From positions 16,475,001 to 16,539,000 of the forward strand of contig OZ023192.1 in the NCBI GenBank assembly GCA_963995505.1: 64,000 bases of DNA. Direction: 5' to 3'. The DNA is from Hypericum androsaemum. Its lineage: Eukaryota; Streptophyta; Magnoliopsida; Malpighiales; Hypericaceae. The translations under genes and the position numbers were made by a program. The notes under the pieces were generated by a model, which was not told the DNA's origin, searched no databases, and was given only the letters and a program-made list of their open reading frames with translations. Shown in pieces: positions 21,112-33,103 of the stretch (the stretch's first letter is position 1; each line of letters begins with the position of its first letter).

Positions 21112-21452
21112 AAGCACAAGCACGCGCACGCGCACGCGTGTGTGCGCCACAAAGCGCCCATTGCGACCTGCGTCCGATGCGCCATTTTCCTCATCCCAGA
21201 AACAAAGTGCATTCCGTAGCCTCTCCCCCGTTCTTCACTTACAAAGAGTCCGAAAGTTCTGGGTATATAAGGGTTCGCCTGAAAGTTTCGAGATACGTGT
21301 GCAACGTTCTTGGAAACGCCCGAATAGTCGTTGTATCTTGGAGACGATTGCCGTAGCCCTATGGGGCAATCTCGTCTTACGGAGAAAGTGTCCAACACTT
21401 GCCTCGACTGCCGTAGATCCTAATCAAGTACACCAACCCTCCGATCACAACA
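20885..21452 (+). repeat. 3' LTR of the deleted Copia, with an expanded CACGAG microsatellite
   Basis: 568 bases. The variable block is replaced by a simple repeat of GAGCAC-type hexamers (about 21079-21140), absent from the 5' LTR. Confidence 0.9.
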
Positions 21453-21924
21453 TATGTTACTTTCTCAATTTGAGTTATAATATGCGTAACATAACAACAC
21501 ATCCAAAATATATATATCTTCTAAAAAGCAAGAAAACATCAGGATGAAGTTGGGATGGCTGACCTCTCCGTTACGTAGAGGAGGCTTTCGTCGGTGGCAA
21601 AGTAGCGGATGGTGATGCTCTCGATGGAGCCGAGGGAGCGTTCGACTGCGAGGAGGCAAAGGCGGTCGAAGAGGCGATATGGCCGCCACTTCCTCAACAG
21701 GTCCCGCCAGCTATCCCCGCGGCGGTTGATTATCCTGTAGAAGCGGCGGTATTCCCTGGTGGAGTAGTTATAACGGTCTTGGAGGTAGCTGTATCGGTAG
21801 GCGAGATCAATGTTGTCGAAACAGACGTGGCGCCACATGAGTGGGTCACAGCAGATGTCCCGCCACGCCCGGCACACGTACTGCACCCTCGTCAGCAGCT
21901 CGGCCGCGCCCACCCTCGTCCTCT

Positions 21925-22560
21925 GGGGTTTCTTGGCGGATAGTGAGGCGGTTGACCCCTTCGTACAACGAGACCGTGGCGGCTAATGATTGTTTCGCCA
22001 TTGAGAATGCAATTAGGAAAAATCTGATATCACCGTAGAGATATATTTATATGTTCAGCAAGACGAAGGATTAGGGGTAGGTATTGTGCGTAGTCGGTGA
22101 GCAATCGAGTTGAGTTGCTTCTGTCTATTTCTAATATCAGGCCGCTCTTAGTCTTGAGCTTATTCTGAAGATAAATTAATTGGAGATTAACATTTGGTTA
22201 AACCTAGAAAGGAAAGAGGCCCATGAAATTGATACATTATTTTGTTTAAAAAAAAAAGAAATGGGATACATTGTTGACCTGAATTCTGGCCCATATTATT
22301 GCTTTTAAGCTTGAGAATTAATCGCTCAAAGGTTCAAGACCAAGTCCTTTAATTCATGAATGTTCTTTTGTTTCTCCAAAAATTTTACACAGTTGGAATC
22401 CAGATTAGCGAATATTATTTTTTTAAAATAAATATATGGTTTAAGAAATCCTAACCTCAATTCAGCATTTTTCGGCAAAAAAATATTTGTTTTAACTGCA
22501 CAAGAGCTAAGAAGAATTGAAATGGTACATATTGAATTCCAATTAGGTTTATTTATTGGG
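21925..22560 (-). repeat. 5' flank of F-box copy B, duplicated at 59160-59785
   Basis: It runs from TTTCTTGGCGGATAGTGAGG through AATGATTGTTTCGCCATTGA, TATCACCGTAGAGATATATT and AGGTATTGTGCGTAG to CCTCAATTCAGCATTTTT. The same order and nearly the same sequence occur at 59160-59785. It includes the presumed promoter region (ATATATTTATA). Confidence 0.85.
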
Positions 22561-23767
22561 AGAAGGGGAATCCGGATATTTTTTAGGTTGTGAGTTTTTA
22601 ATTAGGATTAGAACAATAAATTAGGATTTTGTAATTTTGCCACGTCATTTTCACTTAGGATAGAAAAATACGATGCGACGATGACATGGTGTTGATATGT
22701 TTAGTGTGATTGGAAAAATTAATCCCGGTTAAAAATTTGTCACCAATGTTGTCACTTTTCGAAATCTCTATCGCCTGAAAAGAAAAAGTCAAACCACAAG
22801 ATACTAAAGTAAAAAGTTTGAAACTATATAGTACTTTAGTGAACTTTTTCCTTCTTTATTTAGTGTAAAAATTTACATTTCAAAAAAAATTCAGCTCTTC
22901 CACCGATGGAGATAAGTTCAGTTGGACTTTGCACATGGCCGACGGCTACACTAGTTGGAAGTCTTTATCTCAAGATGTTTGACAGCTTCTTGATCACATG
23001 GACAAAGTCAGTAGTTTCCTATGGAATCTATCGTTATAAAAAAAATTCAAGAAATCTTGCAGATCAAAGAAAATGCAGCATGTCACTGTTTTTTTAAAAA
23101 TTTTTTAAATAAATATTTAATTAATTACTCCAAAGCTTACGATATGCAATACACCAAATTCTTCAAGAACAGCAATTATAATATCCTAGGACCGCTTGAA
23201 TCTAAGAAATAGAGACTCTAGAGCAAGAGAAGTAGAATGCACCGCTTGAATCTTGGTTATCCCTCTGAGTCTCAGCAATATGGGCAACAAAAACGAGAAA
23301 AAACACCTGATATAGTTATGCCGAAACTACGCCACCGAGTTGAGATACAACATTATAGATTAGTCGACCTAGTAAGATTATCTATCTAAGGAATTCCGGG
23401 TCTTTGAATTGTTGTTTTCTGGAACTGGTGACATAGTAACACATGGACATCCGCACTAGCTTGTTCAAAGATCACTTTATTATTGCCATGTTTCCAAACA
23501 AGTCATTGAATAGCTGCAAGAATACTGAACTGATAACTGATTCTCGCAGCACTATTGGCCCTAGCACAAACAAAAACTCACGACGTGATGAAATTCTTTA
23601 CTATTTGTACCAACTTTTATTAGTATTGCAAATTATCTACCTGATAATGATTAATGCAAACGTTTTGTCACTTGCAATTTTAGAAATGTGAAAAAGGAGA
23701 AGACCTGCAAAAATTCATGCGTAGTGTACTAGTTGCAGCTTGATCTTATTTGCTCCATGACCATGAG
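22561..23767. other. Spacer between F-box copies B and C
   Basis: Non-coding. The part from about 23420 is a 3'-flank block shared with copies A and D (ACATCCGCACTAGCTTGTTC, ATAGCTGCAAGAAT, GATTAATGCAAACGTTTTGT). Short frames at 22906-23212 have no support. Confidence 0.6.
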
Positions 23768-24258
23768 CTAGTTAACATAAATATCATCATCCAAGTCCTC
23801 GGAGTCTTGAAAGTAGTAGACTCCATCTCGAAATCAAAATAGTCGGGTTCAGAACGGTCAGAATCAGTATAGTTTAAATGTGATCTGTCTTCAGTATAAA
23901 GATGGTGTTCCACGTCGTCATCATAATATGGACGCTGCAAGAGCTTTGATTTGTTTAGAGTACCTGACACCCAACTCGCCATCCAGATCAATGCCGCGGC
24001 AGTTGTACAAGTCGAGCGATTTGAGATGAGGACAGCCATCGAGGATAGCCTTCAAGACATCATTCGTGAGGCGTCCTCCGATCTAAAGGTGGATCAAACG
24101 AGGCATTCTCTGTGCAACCACACGAGCTACCTTGAGGGTACTCGGGTCTTTCGAGATGTTCTTTGTTGCAACCGAAATCCGCCACTCGTCTCTAAGATTC
24201 CAACAGGACACAAGTCGGAGGTGTTTGATATCGTGATCTGTTTGGTCATAGTAAACTG
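23768..24258 (-). pseudogene. F-box/LRR gene copy C, C-terminal exons only
   Basis: Minus-strand remnants of the last LRR and acidic tail (a DDDVEHHLYTEDRSHLNY-type stretch, then SEPDYFDFEMES). The upstream LRR part is frame-shifted (about 24000-24240). The sequence is broken at 24279 by the degenerate Copia region; intron-like sequence of the family resumes near 33935 (ATCAGCAACCAGAAATACAA, then GAATCAGCCGAAAGCAATT), so the whole 9.6-kb block may have entered this intron. No exon 1 can be assigned with certainty. Confidence 0.7.
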
Positions 24259-24278
24259 TTGGAGAGAAGCAGGGTGGA

Positions 24279-24724
24279 TGATGGTTTATTATATGTTGGG
24301 CATATAATCTTAATTATATAAATAAACTATAAATAAAGGCCATAATTAAATAATTATCTCTTGTAGCGCAGAATTTACTTAAAGCATTTTTTAGATGTTC
24401 TTCACAAGATCTTGGTGATACTGGTTGGTCCCTTCTCACGTATGAATGAAGCAGGGATGGAATTTCACCGCCTAAAAATCTGGTGCTTTCTCAGAGAGAA
24501 GCCTGAGAAAAAGAGTATTTTTTTTGTGTTTATCCGTAGATCTCCTTCCTCTCTCTCCCTTCCCTTTCCACGTTAATTAAAAGAAAAAATAGGAGATAAA
24601 TAAAGATGAAATTGTTATCTCAATAACAAATACTATCTTATCAAATCTTAATTAAATTAAAAGATACTCAAATCTTTTTCTCAATTTAATGTTTTCTAGA
24701 TAATCATGGGTGGAAAAAACTAAC
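24279..24724 (-). repeat. 3' LTR of the old Copia
   Basis: In element orientation it begins TGTTAGTTTTTTCCACCCA and ends AATAAACCATCA. It shows many differences from the other LTR, which points to an old insertion. Confidence 0.85.
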
Positions 24725-25949
24725 ATCTTCCACTCACACATGATTGACTATAATCAATCGACTCTCTCATTTTCGCGTTTGGCAGATAGGCCGTGCGACC
24801 AGCATACATCGAGTGCACTTAGCTAAACCCAAAAGTACATAACGGCCACTTGGATGATAGCATCTCGATTAGCACCTCCCTCGTATAAAGTATGCTTTAT
24901 CCTAGGTTTTATCTCACATTCATTATTTCCACATGTGATTCTTGAAATAATCTATTCGTGTTCACTATTATATTGTTCTCAACACAATAGACCGGTCATT
25001 GAACCATGAAGCTTCTGGAATGTGATCGATAAAGAACCTTCTCCTCTAACTATATTTCTTCCATCATGATCCAGCTACTTTTCCAGTCAGCCTTATCAGG
25101 TCGAATCTAAACCATGACCCTTTAAAGACTTTCCAAGCTAGCGACACTGAATCATACTTCCAAAATACGTTAAGGATCTTAAGGGTAGAATTCCAGAAAC
25201 TATAGTTTTCGGAGTTGGTCTCACACCAGGGAAACTGAAATTACTTTGTAATAAATTGATTTTCCATCCACAAGTCGAAAAGCACACATGACATGATCCA
25301 TGTGTTATGATGTTTTTTCCTCTGCAAAGGAGCGCATGTCTTTCACAAATAACACCATACTAGAGCATCAGCCTCGATGTTCACAAACAATGGCTTTAGT
25401 CTACCCAAAGACTACTCCTGGCTATCAAAACAGAATTATGGCAAGTTCCACTTTCTTCTTACCATTTGATTTCATATAATCCTATAAGTTCACAAAACTT
25501 ATTTAATGCAGCATCTATTGCTTGTACTATAAATAATCTTGCGCTTTAATAAGACCCTTTCTTGTACTTAAGTAAGACGGCATTCCTATTTTAGAACAGG
25601 CACTCGATAATTGATGATGTTCTAAAACTACCTCATCTCATTCAAGAATCAACTTATGACTCCCACTGACGTAAACATCCGTGTGAGTGGGCTATTTCTC
25701 TGTCTGACATGCATTACAGTAAATGTTACTTAAATTAATATTCACATTAGTATTACCAAAATAATATCAAACTCATTGAATAACAAATTCAATGTTTATG
25801 ATATGAGCAAAACAACATCGTTCGCAAATCTTGGGACCTGACATATTTCTCAAACACGTCTCTAGGTACAACCTCAGTCATTGGATATGCCATCACATAT
25901 ATCATAGATATGTATTTTATGCTCGTTTTCTTACACACAACCATATTGC

Positions 25950-28130
25950 AAAACATACTCACTGGTTATTCTAAGGTAGTTAGGGATAAAAGGTTTAAGA
26001 CTCTCTTCAACCATATCGCTTCTTGCATAGTAGCTACAGAAGCTACATATTAACCTTTCATAGCTGCCAGGGAGACAAACACAAGTCTGTTTCTTGCTAC
26101 TCACGAGATAGCAACTTCAATTAGCAAGAAAAATATCGCTTTTGTGGATTTTCTTTTATCCACATCTAATGCCCAATAGGCACTAGTATAATTCCTCAAT
26201 ATTAGGGCTTAACCTTGACAACGCTATGAGTATTTTGCAGTCGTGCTAAAATACCTCATAGTTTCCTTTTTCCAAATATGCTATGCTTGGATTGAGACAA
26301 TCCATAGCATAATGCATAAAGGATATTCACTATATTCTTTATCTACTGGGGTATTTTCAGGCACAAGTCTTTATTGAGATAATGACCTTTGAACCACTGG
26401 GGCATACTAGAGATTGCTGTCATCACATTTAAATCATTGAACTCAAAAGATTCTTCAAAATCTTAACTTCGAGTATGTAATTAGTATCTCTCGTATCTTT
26501 CATTTCAAAGTTGTACTTATAAACTTTGAGGTTGATAAGATATCCCATATCATTTTTAACTATCCGTATGTCATCTACATACCATGTACAATGGTAAACT
26601 TTTTCTAGAATATTTAATATTGACGTTATGGTACTCGTCATTCATTTCAAAATTATATGACACGTTCAAAATATGATAAAAAATGAAATGACGGATATAC
26701 CATTGTCTTAAAGACTGCTAGAGGCCATACATTGATCTCTACAATTTTGTAAACTCTATGTTCACAGCCTATCTGGATGCAACCCTCTGATTGAACTATA
26801 TATGTTACTTCATCCAATTCTCTATTGAGAAATATGGTTTTTACATCCACTTGATGTTAGCTCTAGGTCCTTAGCCATGACAGCCAAAAAATCTTAATGG
26901 GCACAAATCGAATCATACATCATGTGAGAGTGACTTCCCATAGTCAATTCTATCATATTGTATGAATCATTTGGCAGATAAACGAGCTATATATCTTTCG
27001 ATATTAACATTAGCTTTTTGCTTATTGTGAGAATTCACTTATTCTCATTTGCCTTATGTCCCCTTAGGTATATCAACCAGTTCTTAAATATAGTGTATTT
27101 AATAGAAGTATATTCTTCCACCATCGCTTTCATCCATTCATTTTTCTTAGGAGCTGATAGAGCATCTGAAATATACATAGGTTCATTCTCATCTTAATGT
27201 TGCAAAGAGACCATTTCCTACACCTTCAACCATAAATTGTCAGCGTGGAAAAAATTTCACTTTTAGCTATACGTTTATCCTAGGTCACATAAACATCTCT
27301 TATATTTATCATAATCGGAATCGTATTCCTATTGAAATTATATTCCATACTCCCACAGAAATTTGGAACTATACTCCTAATGAGATGAAGATCAATCATA
27401 CTCCCACTGAGATGTAGATCATTTGGATCATGAACTTCCGGATCAATTGGAGGCAGATAAACATTATCTTCCTCCTCCACAATATTCTTCCACTCGGATA
27501 GAGTGATCTAGATGATTCCAGCTCATCAGTTTCCAAAAATATGACATTATGTGATTCAAAATTCTGACACTTCTATTTTTATGTTCGCCCACGAACACGT
27601 ATCTCTTTGATACTTCAGAGTATCTTATGAAGACGTTAGCTTACCTCTCGGTCATTTACCATATTTACTCGAGGTAGTATTGACATAGGATTCATACTCC
27701 CATTATTGTAAGTAGCTGAGATTAGGCTACCGACTATCTATAGTTCGTAAGGGATGGTGGTGACAGACTTAAAGGGCATACGGTTTAGAACATATCTATC
27801 TGTATTTAGAAGAGTACAATTTCTTCTTTTTTCTCCCCCATTCTATTGAGGTGTGCAAGGAATGGACAACCAATGTTCAATTCTTTTTTTATCATATAAA
27901 GCTTAATTTAGAAAGATACTACGACCACGATCCATTCGTAAGGCTTCTATCTTTCGATCTAATTGATTCTCTTCACAATTTATGAATGTCTCAAAGCATC
28001 CCAATGCTTCTGACGTTTGAGAAATCAAATAGATTTGACCATATCTAATATAGTCATCCGTAAAGCTGATAAAATAATAATAATAGGTCTCGTGCCTTGC
28101 CCTCACATAATTGAACACATACATCTGAAT
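25950..28130 (-). pseudogene. Degenerate Copia pol (integrase, reverse transcriptase, RNase H remnants)
   Basis: Recognisable pieces on the minus strand are integrase core FISFTDDYIRYGQIYL with EALRMDRG (about 28100-27910); reverse transcriptase DVKTIFLNRELDE (26850-26810) and the active-site region WYVDDIRIVKNDMG (about 26590); and RNase H (A)YWALDVDKRKST and QEAIWLKRVLN (about 26190-25980). Each is interrupted by stops and frameshifts, so nothing is translatable as a unit. Confidence 0.75.
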
Positions 28131-29614
28131 GGATTAATTACAATAAATATACCAGTCTAGTTATTTTCATAAATAACTAGGACCAATAAAGACTTGTCCC
28201 AAAAATTAAGTAATCCGAGTTGTACTCAAATATCAATGAAAATCAAAAGTCTTTAAAATTTGAATAGACATTTAAAAAATTTTAGTAAATTTAAGGAGCA
28301 TCTAATATGTCAAGTAGAAGTAGGGTTCATCTTTCACGAAGGCTCTAAATGTGCCTTGCACTTACTTCTACTTGTGTGTTGTTTCTAACATAAATAGGTC
28401 ATGTTCCATTAGGCACTTGTCAGAATTTGATGAATGATACATAATCATTCGTCTCACGGTCTATTGATCATGAATCCATCACTCACAATGAATGATAGTC
28501 ATTTAGAAGGATATAACGAGGCACTTTTAATCCACTCATAGGTAAATTAAATGAGGGCCTTGTTTATTTAGTATTGCAATCTTTTGCAAAATTCTCCTTC
28601 TTGTGACAGTTAAAATATTTCATCTTTAGAAATGTAACCTTTACGCTTCCTCATACACCTTCTCCATCAGAACTCTTCTTTTGGGTTAAGTTTGTTCAGT
28701 TTTACTCCTCTTTGTTTTCAAGATGTTCCATCTGCCTTTAAAATTTTGGCATGTCCTTCTTAGCTCCAATAGAGCTTAATTTAGTCACATACACCTTAGG
28801 ATGGACTAAGATCACTAAGGGTCAATTCTCTTTAAGCTTAATGTTAGAAAACCGACATTCATCAAATGTCATAATATTATCATCATGTGAGTTAGGTTCA
28901 TTTTTATATAATCCCAATTTATAGGCATGTAACAATTTGGATACTGAGCTCAACTCTCAGCTCATAGCTAGCTTCAGCTAGCTTGCTGATCACACAGAAA
29001 ATATCACATAGACACTTTTCTGTTAAGTGATCAGCTTATTGAGTACATATTTGGATTGGACCATAATTATATCTATAGTCTCTTGAACCTATTATTTATT
29101 TTGCACATAGGAATTATAAGCAATCAAATTGCTTTAGAAAATTATGAATAATGTGTATGTATTTTAGTGATACGATATAATTTACTATAGGTTCATAACT
29201 CTAAATAATATAAAGTTTTTAATTAATCTAGAATGGAAGTAGGTCACGGGCATGTTTCCCCTCACCTTCCGAGAATTAATTTCAAAATTTTAAAATTTAA
29301 AGTTTATTGTCTAGTAAATTCAAGTGAAAATTTCACATGATAATAATAAATAATTAAATATATAAGATTATTTAATTACAAACATAAAACATCTTCAATA
29401 AAATGAAATAACCATGGAAATCATTATGTTTCAAACACAAATGTTCAATAAATAGAAAATTCTAACATGGCCTTAACCAAAAATCACGTGATTACGTGTA
29501 ATCTAGGAGGATCTAAACATACACAACTAGGATAGGCCTAGATTTTATAATCCTCATGACACTGGAATGCGAAAACTTATACACGAATTCCTTGTAGCAA
29601 AAGCGACGTACTAG

Positions 29615-30043
29615 TCATCCACTTTGCAACATCATCAGAGCATTAGGGACAATTTTCTCTAGAACTCCACATTTTCCCACATATAGAGTGAGAAGTTGCA
29701 AGCCATCTTTACGTGTTCCATATCCAATAGGTAGGAAAAATTTAATATCTTCCTTTATCCTCAACGTGACTAGGAGATCTCTGAACATCAAATGCCAATC
29801 ATTTCCCCCGTCATAAGCTCCAACCCAAATGCACTCCTGCATCTCTTGGTGAACCGAATATATGTGCTCCGTAAGCACTTTGCTGCTATCCTTATGCTCC
29901 CACCAGGAGATACGACGCTTCAGTATCTTTTGACGTAGCTTGTGTGAATAGGGATCCCGACGCATAACCGTCTTGAACTTCACCATCGTTGGTCTGCAAT
30001 AAAATACAGACAGGAAAATTGGGTCAATCTCATATTTTTCCAA
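29615..30043 (-). CDS. Unidentified reading frame inside the old Copia region
   Basis: A 142-residue frame with coding-like composition. Downstream of a possible acceptor (TTTTATTGCAG, near 30000) it reads MVKFKTVMRRDPYSHKLRQK and later WWEHKDSSKVLTEH. It is rich in aromatic and charged residues, without membrane segments. I do not recognise a Copia gag or pol domain, and the frame is cleaner than the pol remnants to its left. It may be an untypical gag remnant, a captured host exon, or chance. Confidence 0.3.
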   Translation of the reverse strand: MEKYEIDPIFLSVFYCRPTMVKFKTVMRRDPYSHKLRQKILKRRISWWEHKDSSKVLTEHIYSVHQEMQECIWVGAYDGGNDWHLMFRDLLVTLRIKEDIKFFLPIGYGTRKDGLQLLTLYVGKCGVLEKIVPNALMMLQSG

Positions 30044-30346
30044 AAAAGATTAAAAATTATAATTTTTAATTAAACGATGATTCACACATCAAAATCATGT
30101 TCACAATTGAGCTTTACATGAGATTAACAGGTCATATTAGTTTTCATATTTTCTAGTGTCCAAACTTTAAAAATAAGAAAAAATATTTCAAGAACTCATT
30201 CAAAAAATATTATTGTTTATCAAATTATCTCATTAATTTTCAAAACCAACTTATTCAAAATAAGTTTCTATTAAAACTCTTTTAAAACAAAAACTTGTTA
30301 AGGTTGAATAAACCACAAGTTTAGTCAATAAGTCCCAAAGTTAAAA

Positions 30347-31647
30347 GGAAAAATTACGCTCAGGTTCGTATAGTTTGGCGTCCTTCCCTCTGGGATCCCT
30401 GCATTTCCGAAATTATTCCTGACATCCTCGAAGTTTGGTTTTAGAAACTCTCGTGTCCCTGACGCCGGAATATGCCAATTTCTCTGGCGAACACCCACCT
30501 GAAAAGTCTAAAATGCCCTTGCACTAAAAAATAAAAAATCTCTCTTTCCCTTCTCCTTTCACCTTCTTCTACCTCCCACTTCATCTTCTTCCTCCCACTT
30601 ACAACAAAAACTCTCAAACTCAACACAAGAGGAATAGATGGGGCTGCAAGCACTCTAAAGGACTTGTCGTTTGACTCCGTCCCTCTCCTCCTCCTCTCCC
30701 TCGTCACCACCACTCTCTCCGCCCTCCGCTCCTCCTTTCTCTGCCTCCCTCCCGTCGCTCCCTCCACCACCTCAGGTACCCTCTCAGAGTAGCTTGCCGC
30801 CAATAAGGTCCTCTCCTACGTGGCCACCAAAGACGACGACTGCTGCAGATTGTGCTGGAGCAGGATAAAGGAGGGGGACCACATGCGCGAGCTCCCCTGC
30901 CAACATGTTCTTGCTCAATTCACCAGATTGGGCGGGTTCTCATCTTCCTCGATCCTCGTCGTCCACATTAATGAACTAATTCGAGTGGAGCATCTCCCAG
31001 GAAGAAGAAGCCCTAAAAACGACATCGAATTCGCTGGCACTTTTTTAATTCCATAAGCTTTATGCGATTAAGTGGGCTTGTTCAATCGATGGATAGTGTC
31101 TTTTCCTTGATTAAGTGGACGGTTTGTCGATTGGTGTTCTGGATTGGATATGGATTTTTTCTTGATTTAGTAATTTGCCCCCATTTTTTTCTTGGTCTTG
31201 ATGTATTAAGTTGCACTAATAAGATATGGGAGCTACTTTAATGGCTAAAACTCGTTGCTTGGGTTCGTTAGTTACCATCTTTATTCAACCTAAAGCTCGA
31301 GTGCCTCTTTAATGACGAACATTACTGGGTTTGGTTTCTGAATTCGTTGGTTTTTTTAGAAGAATTTGTCGGATAAATCTTTTGTTTGGAGGTTGAAGAT
31401 GAATTAGGGAAGAAGGCGAAGAGAGAGAGGGATTTTTTGTTTTTTAAGTAGGAGGGGTATTTTTGTCTTTTTAAGAGAGAGTTCGCCAGAGAAAATGGTA
31501 TATTCCAGCAAGAAAATGGCATATTCTGGTGACAGAGACCCGAGAATTTCTAAAACTAAACTAGAAAGATGTGAGCATGGATTTCAGAAATGCAGGGACC
31601 CAAGAGAGAGAGACGCTAAACTACAGGGATCTGAGTATAATTTTCCC
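30347..31647 (+). mobile_element. Pack-MULE-like element (1301 bp) carrying a RING-finger gene piece
   Basis: A perfect 9-base target duplication AAGTTAAAA flanks it (30338-30346 and 31648-31656). Terminal inverted repeats of about 150 bases start GGAAAAATTACGCTCAGG on the left and, as reverse complement, GGGAAAATTATACTCAG on the right. They share GTAGTTTxGCGTC, CCCTGCATTTC, GTTTTAGAAA and TCTCTGGCGAAC blocks. Between them lies GC-rich, gene-like DNA (30600-31050) unlike the surrounding AT-rich sequence, with a RING-type motif. No transposase is present. It is nested in the old Copia. Confidence 0.9.
30660..31056 (+). pseudogene. Captured fragment of a RING-type E3 ubiquitin ligase gene
   Basis: The plus strand encodes a hydrophobic N-terminal piece (SLVTTTLSALRSSFLCLPPV, about 30700-30760, in another frame). 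It then encodes NKVLSYVATKDDDCCRLCWS followed by RIKEGDHMRELPCQHV (30805-30910), the first half of a RING-H2 finger: C-x2-C, an acidic/basic loop, then C-x-H. The expected second half (H-x2-C...C-x2-C) is lost after QHVL, where the frame changes. An in-frame TAG at 30790 separates the two parts. RING ligases transfer ubiquitin from an E2; this piece cannot do so. Its GC content and codon use differ from its surroundings, as expected of a captured gene. Confidence 0.65.
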
Positions 31648-31656
31648 AAGTTAAAA

Positions 31657-32630
31657 ACCTAAGCCCATGTTGACTTGATATATTGGTCAACTTGGGCCAG
31701 ATAATTGGTGGCCATAATGTGAAGTAGGTCCACATTGACTCCTTCACAAATTGGTCAACGCTGGGTAGGCCACGTCCCACCTCTGATTTCTCCGACGTGA
31801 CCATCGCCGGAATGGCCATCTACCGGCGAGACCATCTCTATCCGTGACATGCCGCAACCTCCTGTCGTTCATGGTCTTCTCTTGGGATCGTAGTGGCTAA
31901 TGCGGTCACCTTGTCGAATTGCTCCTCTTCGAACGCAGTGGGTCACTCGTGTGAACACCAAAAAAATGCCACGACCTGCCATTGACCATCAATCTGACGG
32001 ACTGTCATCTCGTCACTTACACATTTTGCTTCGTCTTGTGCGGTCTGCGTCCATGTCCCGTTGAAGACAAGAGAATGACATTGAAAAAACTCCATCTCAC
32101 TTCATTGTCATCGTCTTTCACTTCTCGATCTCATCAAGAAATGAGAAGAGTCGAGCAGATCCAGGTGTGGACATGTGCGGTCTTAGTCGTCCTTCGGGAA
32201 GCCGCCGACCACCATCATCATTGGGGCTCGCAGATTGTCCAATTGGAATTTTAGGGAAGAAATCCCCAATTTCGCAAATTAGGATTCGTCACCCAATATT
32301 GGGGACTTTAGGGAACAAAAAAACAAATCAGACCCTTAGGGTTTCAGGCGTTTGCACATAAGGACGGGGTCCTTTTGTTCGAGTTTCACGCAACAATTGC
32401 AGTTTAATATCGCAAGTCTTGCGCGTGTGCAAGGAAGGACAAAAGCGTATGAACATGGGTTCAATAAATTCGGTTCAGTCCTTACAGCTTTATCTTTTAT
32501 GCACTCGAGGACAACAATAGCCTCTTTTCTTAAGAACAGTTTCTTAAAAAAAATCCGATTTGAGAAACAAAAAACACAAAAATATTTTTCTTTGCAAGAA
32601 TTGATTATAGACCAGAACTAACCTCACGCA
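31657..32630 (-). other. 5' internal region of the old Copia
   Basis: Between the Pack-MULE and the primer-binding site. No gag domain can be read. It contains mixed-composition DNA with short frames only (for example 31616-31819 minus, 31982-32254 plus) and no clear protein similarity. Confidence 0.5.
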
Positions 32631-32631
32631 G

Positions 32632-32643
32632 GCTCTGATACCA
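32632..32643 (-). other. Primer-binding site of the old Copia
   Basis: TGGTATCAGAGC on the minus strand, one base from the LTR edge at 32645. Confidence 0.8.
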
Positions 32644-32644
32644 A

Positions 32645-33103
32645 TTATGGTTTATTATATGTTGGGCATATAATCTTAATTATATAAATAAACCATAAAT
32701 AAAGACCATAATTAAATAATTACCTCTTGTAGCGTAGAATCCACTTAATACATTTTTCAAAGGTTTTTCACAGGATCTTGGTGATGGAGGCTCATCAATG
32801 GTCGGTCCCTGCTCACGTATGAACGAAACATGGATGAGATTTCACCGCCTAAAAGCCTGGTGCTTTCTCAGAGAGAAGCCTGAGAAAAAGAGCATTTTTG
32901 TGTGTTTATCTGTAGATCTCCTTCCTCTCCCTCCCTTCCCTTTCCACGTTAATTAAAAAAAATAGGAGAGAGATAAGGATGGAGTTGTTATCTCAATAAC
33001 AAACTCTATCTTATCAAATCTTAATTAAATTAAATTAAAAGACACTCAAATTTTTTTCTCAATTTAATTTCTTCTGGATAATCATGGGTAGAAAAAACTA
33101 ACA
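32645..33103 (-). repeat. 5' LTR of the old Copia
   Basis: 459 bases, paired with 24279-24724. The outer end in element orientation is TGTTAGTTTTTTCTACCCA. Confidence 0.85.

Larger units (their letters stand above)
18632..21452 (+). mobile_element. Internally deleted Copia retrotransposon in the intron of copy B
   Basis: LTRs at 18632-19240 and 20885-21452 both begin TGTTGGATTTGTGAATGAGC and end CGATCACAACA. A perfect target duplication TATGT flanks the element (18627-18631 and 21453-21457). The internal region (1.64 kb) holds only the late reverse-transcriptase and RNase H parts plus a 3' untranslated stretch ending in a polypurine tract (TGTGGGGGAT, to 20884). gag, protease, integrase and a recognisable primer-binding site are missing. 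The LTRs differ in length because of a GC-rich variable block. Confidence 0.95.
17921..22010 (-). pseudogene. F-box/LRR gene copy B, split by two Copia elements
   Basis: Exon 1 (about 21913-21564) encodes ELLTRVQYVCRAWRDICCDP, then MWRHVCFDNIDLAYRY and SLGSIESITIRYFATDESLL. That is the F-box second half and the linker of FBL23-like proteins; the first half of the F-box is deleted. A donor GAGAG|GTCAGC lies at 21563. The intron is occupied by the Copia at 18632-21452. Exon 2/3 (about 18320-17921) encodes HLKQIRLVSC, LISVAAQVPF, a frame-shifted LRR stretch, and the tail HIKDLRLPYDPTEDDSDG. The other Copia cuts the gene at 17915, and the last part of the acidic tail continues left of 15428 in the right phase. 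Confidence 0.8.
24279..33103 (-). mobile_element. Old degenerate Copia retrotransposon with nested insertions
   Basis: Diverged LTRs at 24279-24724 and 32645-33103 share GGTTTATTATATGTTGGGC, TTTCACCGCCTAAAA, GGTGCTTTCTCAGAGAGAAG and an outer end TTAGTTTTTTC. A primer-binding site TGGTATCAGAGCC lies at 32643-32631 (minus). Copia pol motifs are recognisable but full of stops, in element order on the minus strand: integrase (about 28130-27890), reverse transcriptase (26870-26420) and RNase H (26210-25950). The Pack-MULE at 30347-31647 is nested in it. No target duplication is seen, and the right LTR abuts a plus-strand Copia scrap, so the edges are rearranged. Confidence 0.85.

Noticed and set aside
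30441..30803. Minus-strand 120-residue Arg/Glu-rich frame in the Pack-MULE
   Set aside because: Antisense of the captured RING-gene sequence and polypyrimidine tracts.
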